Below, piece by piece: positions 47,200-54,730 of a stretch of 64,000 nt of DNA. The notes beneath the pieces are model-generated. The model ran no database searches and was not told where the DNA came from. It worked only from the letters and a program-made list of their open reading frames with translations. The DNA comes from Marinithermofilum abyssi (GTDB lineage: Bacteria > Bacillota > Bacilli > Thermoactinomycetales > DSM-45169), in contig NZ_BMHQ01000001.1 in assembly GCF_014641195.1 (NCBI RefSeq), positions 87,199 to 151,198 of the forward strand. Direction: 5' to 3'. The translations under genes were made by a program, and so were the position numbers. How positions within the stretch are numbered: the stretch's first letter is position 1; each line of letters opens with the position of its first letter.

Positions 47200-48594
47200 T
47201 TACTCCTCATACCGTTTACGCACCTTGGAAGCGGCGATCCCCAATTCCTCCCGGTACTTGGCCACGGTTCGGCGGGAGATCTTCACCCCTTCCTCCTTCA
47301 AACGGTTCGCGATCATCTGATCGGAAAGAGGACGACATTTATCTTCCTCTGCAACCATTTTGGCAATACGTTCCTTGACGCTCCGTGCAGACGTATTGCC
47401 TCCGGCTTGTGTGGACACCCCGGAGGGGAAGAAGAAACGGTAAGGGAACAGTCCCCGCGGTGTTTGCAAATATTTATGCTGGGTCGCCCGACTCACCGTG
47501 GATTCGTGCAGATCCAGGGATTCCGCCACCTGTTTCAGCGTAAGCGGTTTGAGATGAGAAGTGCCGTGCTCAAAGAAGGGCCGCTGTTCCTGTAGAATTG
47601 CCTCGGTTACCCGGTACAGCGTCTGCTTGCGCTGTTCGATGCTTTTCATCAGCCACAGGGCAGACTGCATCCGATCCTTGATATAACCGGCTGCCTGTCG
47701 TGCGTTTTCATCCTGGCGACGCAAGATGGATTCATAATGCCGGCTGATGCCCAGGCGCGGGATATATCCGTCATTGACCAAAATGACGAAGTCCTCGTTG
47801 ACCCACTCCACTGTTACATCCGGCACGACATAGCGAGGATTTTCACCGCTGTACAAAAGACCCGGGCGAGGATTGAGCCTTTTGATACGATCCAGCGACT
47901 GCTGCACCTCTGCCACGCTGACATCCAGTTTTCGAGCGACTTTTTTCAACCGCCCTTCCGCTACATCGGTCAAACAACTTTCCACCAGCCGCAAGGCCAA
48001 TTCGTCCGGTTCGTCCTCCCTGGACAATTGGATCCGAAGGCATTCGGACAAGGAGCGGGCCCCGACACCGGCGGGATCCAACGAATGAACCAGGTGAAAG
48101 CACTGTTCCAGTTCCTCTCGACCCAATTGGAACCGCTTACATATTTGGTCGGACTTCACTGTTACATACCCGTGTTCATCCAAGTTCCCAATGATATATG
48201 AACAGACTTCCCGTGTTCGGCTATCCAAATCAAGCAGACGCAGTTGGGCTTCCAGCACCTCCCCCAAGGATTCCGTCGAGGTCGCCAGCCGCTCCACTGG
48301 GTTGTCTTTCTCTTCTCCCTTCCCTACGGACGTACCGTTCCACTGATAATCCCTGAGATAGCGGGTCCAATCCAACATATTTTCCTCCACAGAGGATACA
48401 GGAGAATCTGTTTTGGTGTCAGCCCCGGACTCTTCCATTTCCAACACCGGATTTTCCATCACCTGTTCCTGAATATACTGTAACAGGTCTGTTGCGGAGT
48501 ATTGCAGAATCTCAATCGCCTGACGCAATTCGGGAGTCATCACTAGTTTCATTCGCTGTTCCTGCATCAGGCCGTAGCCCATCGATAGAGCCAT
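47200..48594 (-). CDS. rpoN: RNA polymerase sigma-54 factor
   Basis: Alternative sigma factor (SigL) recognising -24/-12 promoters, 464 residues. Region I is Gln/Leu rich (LRQAIEILQYSATDLLQYIQEQ), then an acidic spacer, the core-binding domain, the HTH LKQVAESLDLHESTVSRATQHKY near 365-390, and the RpoN box SRRTVAKYREELGI near 440-455. GGAGGTGATAAATC precedes the ATG. A matching activator and promoter exist at the left of this window. Confidence 0.97.
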   Translation of the reverse strand: MALSMGYGLMQEQRMKLVMTPELRQAIEILQYSATDLLQYIQEQVMENPVLEMEESGADTKTDSPVSSVEENMLDWTRYLRDYQWNGTSVGKGEEKDNPVERLATSTESLGEVLEAQLRLLDLDSRTREVCSYIIGNLDEHGYVTVKSDQICKRFQLGREELEQCFHLVHSLDPAGVGARSLSECLRIQLSREDEPDELALRLVESCLTDVAEGRLKKVARKLDVSVAEVQQSLDRIKRLNPRPGLLYSGENPRYVVPDVTVEWVNEDFVILVNDGYIPRLGISRHYESILRRQDENARQAAGYIKDRMQSALWLMKSIEQRKQTLYRVTEAILQEQRPFFEHGTSHLKPLTLKQVAESLDLHESTVSRATQHKYLQTPRGLFPYRFFFPSGVSTQAGGNTSARSVKERIAKMVAEEDKCRPLSDQMIANRLKEEGVKISRRTVAKYREELGIAASKVRKRYEE

Positions 48595-48848
48595 GATTTA
48601 TCACCTCCGCGATGTTCACAGTATATGTTCCTCCTGCATCGATTGATGTGCATTTATCGCCTATGCAAGAGGGTTAAATCGGCATGAATGTGGGAAAACA
48701 AGTGATATACATACCGACACCATTGTATCATAAAGACAGGAATTCTGTTCCGTACTGTACCGGAATTCCAGTAAAATTCCATACGATCCCGGTTGCTGTA
48801 AACGGGCGGGTGCACAATAATCCGACAAGATCGAATTCGACAAAACCC
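48595..48848. other. gene-free stretch between rpoN and tRNA-Arg
   Basis: No gene on either strand. The long minus frame through the tRNA (48654-48986) is antisense to the tRNA and not a gene. The rpoN promoter must lie here but no convincing -35/-10 pair was found. Confidence 0.5.
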
Positions 48849-48877
48849 TTGCCTTTTTGATTCGTCTTCGCTATAAT
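48849..48877 (+). promoter_or_regulatory. sigma-A promoter of tRNA-Arg
   Basis: TTGCCT (48849-48854), 17 bases, TATAAT (48872-48877), 31 bases upstream of the tRNA. Confidence 0.75.
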
Positions 48878-48908
48878 AATTTTTGTCGCGATCAACGATA
48901 TGGATTAT

Positions 48909-48983
48909 GCGCCTATAGCTCAGGGGATAGAGCACTGGTCTCCGGAACCAGGTGCCCAGGTTCGAATCCTGGTAGGCGCACCA
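48909..48983 (+). tRNA. tRNA-Arg (CCG)
   Basis: Acceptor GCGCCTA/TAGGCGC, anticodon stem CTGGT/ACCAG around CTCCGGA (anticodon CCG), T-arm GGTTCGAATCC, encoded CCA. Stands alone in front of clpP. Confidence 0.96.
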
Positions 48984-48987
48984 CAAC

Positions 48988-49013
48988 AGCAGCCGCTTCG
49001 GCTGCTATTTTTT
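48988..49013 (+). terminator. terminator of tRNA-Arg
   Basis: AGCAGCCG, three-base loop, CGGCTGCT, then ATTTTTTG. Confidence 0.85.
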
Positions 49014-49031
49014 GTTTTTCTGCACATTTCG

Positions 49032-49062
49032 TTTGATCAAACTTGACCTTTTGGGTTATGAT
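49032..49062 (+). promoter_or_regulatory. clpP promoter with CtsR-like box
   Basis: On the minus strand 49048-49032 reads GGTCAAGTTTGATCAAA, two mismatches from the CtsR heptad repeat RGTCAAANANRGTCAAA. It overlaps the -35 of TTGATC (49033-49038), 18 bases, TATGAT (49057-49062). Heat-shock control of clpP by CtsR is the rule in Bacillus. Confidence 0.6.
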
Positions 49063-49101
49063 GGAATCGAAGCACGATCCATCCGATGAGGAGGAACAAG
49101 G

Positions 49102-49695
49102 ATGAATCTGATCCCTTACGTCGTCGAACAGACGAATCGCGGTGAACGCTCCTACGATATCTACTCCCGCTTGTTAAAAGACCGTATTATTTTCTTGGGC
49201 AGTGAGATCAACGATGCAGTAGCCAACACGGTCGTGGCTCAGATTTTGTTTTTGTCCGCTGAAGACCCGGACAAAGACATTCAACTGTACATCAACTCCC
49301 CCGGCGGATCCATCTCTGCCGGCTTCGCCATCTATGACACGATGCAGCATGCCAAATGCGACATCCAGACGATCTGTATCGGTATGGCCGCATCCATGGG
49401 AGCTTTTCTGCTCTCTTCCGGTACTCCCGGGAAGCGTCTGGCTCTGCCCAACAGCGAAGTGATGATTCACCAACCGCTGGGCGGTGCACAAGGCCAAGCA
49501 ACCGACATCGAAATCAGCGCCAAACGGATTCTGCGGATGCGGGATAAGTTGAACAAAATCCTCTCCGAGCAAACAGGTCAACCGCTGGAAAAAATCCAGC
49601 AGGACACCGACCGCGATTTCTTCATGACTGCAGAGGAAGCCAAGGACTACGGGCTGATCGACAAGATTATCACCGTTCCGCCGAAAAAGGCATAA
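49102..49695 (+). CDS. clpP: ATP-dependent Clp protease proteolytic subunit
   Basis: Serine peptidase forming the double heptamer that degrades proteins fed by ClpX, ClpC or ClpE. 197 residues, full length. Catalytic Ser98 in GMAASMGAF, His123 in MIHQPLGG, Asp near 172 in [15 protein letters not shown] precedes the ATG. Single gene with its own promoter and terminator. Confidence 0.98.
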   Translation: MNLIPYVVEQTNRGERSYDIYSRLLKDRIIFLGSEINDAVANTVVAQILFLSAEDPDKDIQLYINSPGGSISAGFAIYDTMQHAKCDIQTICIGMAASMGAFLLSSGTPGKRLALPNSEVMIHQPLGGAQGQATDIEISAKRILRMRDKLNKILSEQTGQPLEKIQQDTDRDFFMTAEEAKDYGLIDKIITVPPKKA

Positions 49696-49707
49696 TGAAC
49701 GCAATGC

Positions 49708-49745
49708 AAAACCACCGCTTTCCAACGAAGGCGGTGGTTTATTTT
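49708..49745 (+). terminator. terminator of clpP
   Basis: AAACCACCGC and GCGGTGGTTT arms, 12-base loop, then ATTTTAT. Confidence 0.85.
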
Positions 49746-49754
49746 ATGGAAGCA

Positions 49755-49919
49755 TCAAAAAAACGTCGGGATCCAGATCACCGAAGCAGTTACCAATAGG
49801 GCCACCGTCACAACTCCAATCGCCAAGGGCACGGCATAATCTTCCGGGGGCTCGGCTGAAGACAAAGAGACGGCCAGCTCACGGGTTTTTGGTGTGTTCA
49901 TTAGCTTTTGCTTTTCCAT
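49755..49919 (-). CDS. small single-span membrane protein, 54 residues
   Basis: ATG 49919 with GGGGAGAG ahead opens 54 codons: a polar N-terminal part and a C-terminal membrane span AIGVVTVALLVTASVIWIP. It converges with clpP and ends just after the clpP terminator. No family recognised. The good ribosome site and the clear span make it likely to be real. Confidence 0.5.
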   Translation of the reverse strand: MEKQKLMNTPKTRELAVSLSSAEPPEDYAVPLAIGVVTVALLVTASVIWIPTFF

Positions 49920-50285
49920 TCCACACTCTCCCCTTTCATCAAAATGACCTTCCAACCGACGACAAGAAGCGAAATGTTCTCTCTTTGTTCACAAAGCAAC
50001 GGATCACGAAACTGGTTTACCGTTTATAATTAGTGTGGGTAAATCTAACTTCCGTCTCCTAATAAATAAACAGCCCGACATTCAAATTCCGATGTCTTAT
50101 TCATGTATTCGCTTTCAAAATAGACGGAAAATAAATGCCCCAAAGCTTTGCATCCTTTGAATCTCTTGCCCACCCAAAAATAAGAAGAAAGTCGTAATCC
50201 TTGTTCGGAAATAGTACTAATGTATTCTACACTTTATGTTCAAATTCCTTTTCTCTCCCCAACATTTGTCCGAGGAGTATGCTGA
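49920..50285. other. gene-free stretch
   Basis: About 365 bases between two small membrane-protein genes, AT-rich in the first half. No gene, repeat or convincing promoter was recognised. Confidence 0.5.
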
Positions 50286-50384
50286 ATGAAGCGATCGGAT
50301 CGGCAAGAACGCATCCTTTTTTGGGTAATAATGGTCGTTGCTGCCATTTTATTTTTGGCGGTACTAGGCCGGTTTTTCCGTTAA
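50286..50384 (+). CDS. 32-residue membrane peptide
   Basis: ATG 50286 preceded by GAGGAG at nine bases. It reads MKRSDRQER, then one long hydrophobic span (ILFWVIMVVAAILFLAVLG) and ends RFFR. Basic residues on both sides of a span is the usual design of small membrane regulators. It precedes the surface-protein gene by 130 bases on the same strand. Function unknown. Confidence 0.55.
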   Translation: MKRSDRQERILFWVIMVVAAILFLAVLGRFFR

Positions 50385-50513
50385 ACTTCCAAGGAAGCCC
50401 AGGTATTGCCAATGGCTTGGCACATTTACACAAACTACATTGCCACCATGACCGTCATTGTGGTAATCTGAGCTCGAGTGAGGGATGGGCGACCACAAGG
50501 AGGATCGAGGAAG

Positions 50514-51269
50514 TTGAGATCTGCCGCACTCGCAGTGTTGATGTGCCTGTTTGTATTCACGGTGGCACCGATCGCCCATGCCGAAACCACTGACACCATC
50601 ACTCAAACGACAGACAAAGTATCTGAAACAACGGACAAAGCATTACCCACGGAAAAACTCCAGGAACCCCAACTGCAAGGTGAATACTTTACCAAAGGCG
50701 GCAAGCACTACGTCCAAGTGAAGATGAATCCGTCCAAAAGTCCCCGGGGAACCTGGATCATCACCCTCAACGGAAGCGATGAGCAAGCCTCTCCTGAAAA
50801 TGCCCAATTGAATCAATTCACAGCCAAATATGACGATTTGGTTCCCGGGCGCAATTATCAACTGATCGCCGTATTCTACGGAAAAGACGGAGAACGTGCG
50901 GTGGATGTGAACACCTGTTACAATTTCACCGCCAAAAAGCCGACGCAAGGAATGGACAACCGTGTTCCGCTTCAGGATTGTGGAATTGCCTCCAAAGCCA
51001 AGGAACTGAAAAAACAGGCTCTGGATACTGTAAACGGTGACAAAAGCGACGGCGGAAAAATCCTGAACGGCGGTGAAAAGGGAACCGCTCCCTCCGGCAC
51101 CGAAGAGTCCGGCTCTTTCTTCCATTTCAACAGCGGCAAACAGGAAGGCGGACCGATGCCGGATACGGCTGCTCCCTCCCCGGTTTGGATGTCACTGGGA
51201 GCACAAATGCTTCTGGTGGGAGCAGCATTGTTGGGCTTCCGGCCTCAATCACGCACCGAGGATGAGTGA
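50514..51269 (+). CDS. secreted protein with MPDTA-type sortase signal
   Basis: Exported surface protein of 251 residues. TTG 50514 has AAGGAGG ten bases ahead; GTG 50478 in frame has none. A signal peptide ends near AHA-ET. The mature part begins with a Thr-rich repeat-like stretch (DTITQTTDKVSETTDKA), then an immunoglobulin-like domain at about 60-150 with two Cys, a Gly/Ser-rich linker, and at the C-terminus GGPMPDTA followed by a hydrophobic span and an Arg-containing tail. MPDTA resembles the LPXTA motif of class D sortases, so cell-wall attachment is likely. No sortase gene is in the window. Confidence 0.75.
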   Translation: MRSAALAVLMCLFVFTVAPIAHAETTDTITQTTDKVSETTDKALPTEKLQEPQLQGEYFTKGGKHYVQVKMNPSKSPRGTWIITLNGSDEQASPENAQLNQFTAKYDDLVPGRNYQLIAVFYGKDGERAVDVNTCYNFTAKKPTQGMDNRVPLQDCGIASKAKELKKQALDTVNGDKSDGGKILNGGEKGTAPSGTEESGSFFHFNSGKQEGGPMPDTAAPSPVWMSLGAQMLLVGAALLGFRPQSRTEDE

Positions 51270-51440
51270 TTCTGTTTTACCAACATCGAAGGAAGCAATC
51301 CCGGCATGCAGCGGCGGACACCGTGTTCCGGCTGTTTTCGCACCGATTTCATGTTGGATTCGTTTATTATTGCAACTTCTACGCAACAATCGACACCGTT
51401 ACCGGAACGATGATAAACCCAAGCCCACCCATCACTCCCG

Positions 51441-51476
51441 AAAGACAGGCTTTATGCCTGTCTTTTCCGGTTTTTT
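51441..51476 (+). terminator. terminator before corA
   Basis: AAAGACAGGC, five-base loop, GCCTGTCTTT then TTCCGG and six T. It ends the surface-protein transcript. Confidence 0.8.
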
Positions 51477-51507
51477 GGGTAGCTTAATGGTGAAGGAGGA
51501 TGAAATC

Positions 51508-52461
51508 ATGATTCGAATGTTGGCTGTAGATCAACAAGGACAGATTCGAGAGGGCGGTCCTCTGGAACAGTTGGACCTGTCCGATTACCGTTGGTATTGG
51601 GTGGATTTTAACCAACCGACCAAAGAAGAAGCCCCCTTGTTGGAGACATATTTTCATTTTCACCCACTGGCGATCGAAGACTGCCTCAATTTTTTGCAGC
51701 GTCCCAAATTGGATCATTATACGGATTACGCCTTTTTGGTGCTACATGCTCTCGATCATCGATTGCAACCAAAGGAAGTAAACTTGTTTGTCGGGGATCG
51801 TTTCGTGGTTTCCTTTCACAAGTCAGAAGTTCGGGAGTTAGACCAAGCGTTTGAGCGTTTAGCCCAGGATCCCCGTGCAGCAGACGGCGATGCGAATCGC
51901 GTCGCTCATCATATCATAGACCAATTGGTGGACGGCTACTTTCCCCTTGTCTCTGACCTGGAAGATCAGCTCAGCCAGATCGATGACCTGCCGCCGGGAA
52001 CCTCCAGCCCCAACCTAATGAACCACCTGTTTCAGTTGCGGGGACAGTTGCTGAAATTGCACCACACGGTCATATCGATGCGGGATCTGTCCTACCGGAT
52101 TCTTCAGTCGGAACGTTTCAACCAAAACAAAGAAAACAAGGCGTACTACAAGGATATTTACGATCACTTGGAGAAATTGGCCCACATATTGCAGATGAAT
52201 CGGGAAATCACCGCCGACATCCGCGACAGCTACCTTTCGGTCAACTCTTACCGAATGAACGCCATCATGATGACCCTGACGATGATTACCACGATCTTTA
52301 TGCCGCTGAGTTTGATCGCCGGTATCTACGGCATGAACTTTCAATACATGCCGGAGCTTCATTGGCGGTATGGTTATTTTGCCGTGCTAGGAATCATGGC
52401 CTTCATTGGTACGGCCATGTTTGCATGGTTTAAGCATAAGGGTTGGTTTGACGGGCGTTAA
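51508..52461 (+). CDS. corA: CorA-type magnesium/cobalt transporter
   Basis: Pentameric divalent cation channel, 317 residues from ATG 51508 (GGAGG eight bases ahead; the long frame upstream is shadow). A large acidic N-terminal cytoplasmic domain, a long helix rich in charged residues, then two membrane spans at the C-terminus with the selectivity motif YGMNF and MPEL in the loop. The extremely short Arg tail (WFDGR) is normal. Confidence 0.95.
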   Translation: MIRMLAVDQQGQIREGGPLEQLDLSDYRWYWVDFNQPTKEEAPLLETYFHFHPLAIEDCLNFLQRPKLDHYTDYAFLVLHALDHRLQPKEVNLFVGDRFVVSFHKSEVRELDQAFERLAQDPRAADGDANRVAHHIIDQLVDGYFPLVSDLEDQLSQIDDLPPGTSSPNLMNHLFQLRGQLLKLHHTVISMRDLSYRILQSERFNQNKENKAYYKDIYDHLEKLAHILQMNREITADIRDSYLSVNSYRMNAIMMTLTMITTIFMPLSLIAGIYGMNFQYMPELHWRYGYFAVLGIMAFIGTAMFAWFKHKGWFDGR

Positions 52462-52565
52462 CGGGCTTTAAAAAGATCGGACACAGCAGGATTTTATATC
52501 CAGATGTCCAAATCTTTATACGATCCGGTTCTCAACCGAGTCAACGATAACAAGGGGGTGGACGG

Positions 52566-53921
52566 ATGAACAAAGTCGCGGGTTGGGTTGCAGCGGCCGT
52601 TTTGGCCGTATCCGTCTTCATGGGCGGAGCGGTGCCCGTCGTTAAGGCAGCACCTCAAAAAACGTACCTCATCAACTTCAAAGGAGACTATCTGCCGAGC
52701 AATGCCCGATCACTCGTGGAAAAAGCGAACGGCAAAGTTCTCAAGGCCGATGAAGCCCTGGGCTACATCGAAGCTGCTTCCGGTGACACCCGTTTCTTGG
52801 AGAATATCCGCCAAGAGACGGAAGTGGCCAACGCCAATGAAGAGCTGGTGCTTTATCAGAAAGGGACGATCGCCAAAGAACCCCTTGAAGGGAATACGGA
52901 ACACCCGTTGTATGAGCAATATCAGTGGGATATCAAGCAAGTGACCCAAGACGGACAAAGTTATCAGCTCCCCGGCGGCAAAGGCAGCAAAAATGTGGTC
53001 GTAGCCGTCATCGATACAGGAATCGACATGGAACACCCGGATTTAAAGGCGAACATCGTGGAAGCCAAATCCTTTGTGCCGGGTGAATCCCCACAGGATG
53101 TGGAAGGCCACGGCAGCCATGTGGCAGGCTCCATCGCAGCCAACGGGAACGTGCTAGGCATCGGTCCCGAATTGGGAATCGCCAGCCTCAAGGTGTTCCC
53201 TAAGGATGGCGGCGCCCCCACTTCGTGGATCGTGGATGCCATTCGATACGCTGCAGACCAAGATTACGATGTCATCAATATGAGTCTCGGTGACTATCTG
53301 TTCCTACAAGACCCCAACCGGGATACTTCTGACATCACCGCCGATATCAATCTGTTCAAAAAGGCCATCGCCTATGCCCACAATAAAGGGGTGACTATTG
53401 TGGGCTCTGCTGGAAACGCCAATGCCGACATCTCCAAACCCGGACAGCTAAGCCGGTATCTTTTCGATGAAAACGGCGCAACCAAACGGGACCCCGCCAG
53501 CAACCTGCTGATTCGGGTGGCGGCCGGCAATAAAAGCAAGCAGCGCACCTTCTACTCCAACTACGGCAATGGGAAGATCGATGTGATGGCTCCGGGCGGT
53601 GACCTCGGCCCCCATTACGATCCGATCACCAAAACCGGACGGGATCCCAGCTATTTGTGCCTGAGTACTGTACCAGTGGTGGATCAGCAAGGAAACGTGA
53701 TCGGACATGGTTACGCCCGCTATGCCGGCACATCAATGGCGGCACCCAAAGTGGCCGGCGTCGCTGGAGTGATCATCGCCAAGCACGGTAAAAACCAGCT
53801 CAGCCCGTCCCAAGTAAAGTCCATCATTCAGCAGTCTTCCGAGGACATCTACAAAACCGGTTATGATGCAGAATCCGGTTTTGGCTATGTGAATGCCGTC
53901 AGTGCATTGCGTCATCGCTAA
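52566..53921 (+). CDS. secreted subtilisin-like serine protease (S8)
   Basis: Extracellular protease, 451 residues. A signal peptide ends near VKA-AP at 28-29, an I9-like inhibitory prodomain follows to about 115, then the S8 domain with Asp150 (VIDTGID), His182 (GHGSHVAG), oxyanion Asn284 (GSAGNAN) and Ser390 (GTSMAAP). All catalytic residues are present. GGGGGTGG precedes ATG 52566. There is no C-terminal anchor. Compared with subtilisins it has an insert around 245-265 (LFLQDPNRDTSDIT). It stands alone, so general protein degradation is its likely role. Confidence 0.93.
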   Translation: MNKVAGWVAAAVLAVSVFMGGAVPVVKAAPQKTYLINFKGDYLPSNARSLVEKANGKVLKADEALGYIEAASGDTRFLENIRQETEVANANEELVLYQKGTIAKEPLEGNTEHPLYEQYQWDIKQVTQDGQSYQLPGGKGSKNVVVAVIDTGIDMEHPDLKANIVEAKSFVPGESPQDVEGHGSHVAGSIAANGNVLGIGPELGIASLKVFPKDGGAPTSWIVDAIRYAADQDYDVINMSLGDYLFLQDPNRDTSDITADINLFKKAIAYAHNKGVTIVGSAGNANADISKPGQLSRYLFDENGATKRDPASNLLIRVAAGNKSKQRTFYSNYGNGKIDVMAPGGDLGPHYDPITKTGRDPSYLCLSTVPVVDQQGNVIGHGYARYAGTSMAAPKVAGVAGVIIAKHGKNQLSPSQVKSIIQQSSEDIYKTGYDAESGFGYVNAVSALRHR

Positions 53922-53952
53922 AAGGAAGTCCCCTATTCCACCCATCATCCAA

Positions 53953-53974
53953 CAAGCCCGCCTATCGGCGGGCT
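53953..53974. terminator. hairpin between S8 protease and aromatic/Gly-rich protein genes
   Basis: AAGCCCGCC, four-base loop, GGCGGGCT, placed between convergent genes. T-tracts are weak on both sides. Confidence 0.5.
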
Positions 53975-54080
53975 CCCGTTGTTTATGACATCGGCGGGGG
54001 AATCAGCCCTACCGGCTGGGATGGCTCCAACGGCCCGAACGGTCCGATCGGACTTCCGGGTTCCCCCGTCCCCCCAAAGA

Positions 54081-54431
54081 TCACCACTCGTCAATGAGCC
54101 CTCCCACACCGCCAAACGGTTCGCCAGTTTCGCTGAAGAAATCCATCCCCCTTTCCCCCGTCGAATATTGCGGAGCAAAAAAAGGCGTTCCCGGCAGCCC
54201 GACGGGAGGCTGAATGTTCCCTGCTCCGCCATAGAGTCCCCATCCGGGAATCCAGTATGGGGCTTCGAAAAATTGTTGCACTCCTCGCCAGAGAAGCGGT
54301 GTATTCCACCCCCCGTTAAAAGGAACCAAAGGCCAGCCTATTTTACGGATTGTCCGCCACATAAACCATTCATCTAGTATATTCGAGGTAGCAAGTCGCT
54401 TTCGATTGTACGAATCCAACCCCCGACTCAT
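54081..54431 (-). CDS. unknown aromatic- and glycine-rich protein, 116 residues
   Basis: ATG 54431 with GATGAGGCG ahead. After a basic N-terminus (SYNRKRLATSN) the protein is rich in Trp, Phe, Pro and Gly (FEAPYWIPGWGLYGGAG, QPPVGLPGTPFF). Such composition is typical of spore-coat or surface-assembly proteins in Bacillales, but I do not recognise the family. Beyond the stop the next frame (GTG near 54085, MVIFGGTGEPGSPIGPFGPL) continues with similar Pro/Gly composition for 34 codons, so a frameshift in one longer gene is possible. Confidence 0.55.
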   Translation of the reverse strand: MSRGLDSYNRKRLATSNILDEWFMWRTIRKIGWPLVPFNGGWNTPLLWRGVQQFFEAPYWIPGWGLYGGAGNIQPPVGLPGTPFFAPQYSTGERGMDFFSETGEPFGGVGGLIDEW

Positions 54432-54657
54432 AATCGCCTCATCCCCTTTTTCCTTTTCTCCCGCTACGGATCACCATATGCCCGGCACATTCCATCTTAT
54501 TGCCCATACGGATGAAAAGTGACCATCCCGTTCTCTCTACGAACCCCTCATCCTTTTTTCCTCATTTTACTATTAATTTCACCTAAGTATTGCCAAAACC
54601 ATCGAGGCCATGTTACAATAAATCCGCCAATTTCATTTTTTTCTAACGGATTTGTTT

Positions 54658-54690
54658 AGGCACCTTTGCTGGGTGTCGCTTTTTTTTTTG
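54658..54690 (+). terminator. terminator on the plus strand
   Basis: GGCACC, six-base loop, GGGTGTC (with one G-T pair), CTTTTTTTTTT. No plus-strand gene directly precedes it; read-through from the protease gene is the only candidate. Confidence 0.6.
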
Positions 54691-54693
54691 CGG

Positions 54694-54725
54694 AAAAAAC
54701 AGCCGCCCTGACTTGCAGGGCGGCT
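54694..54725 (-). terminator. terminator of the cation antiporter gene
   Basis: AGCCGCCCT and AGGGCGGCT arms, then GTTTTTT on the minus strand, right after the antiporter stop. Confidence 0.92.
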
Positions 54726-54730
54726 CGGTT

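Noticed and set aside
48654-48986. Minus-strand frame starting MWCAYQDSNLG
   Set aside because: Typical spurious frame antisense to a tRNA; the real feature is tRNA-Arg.
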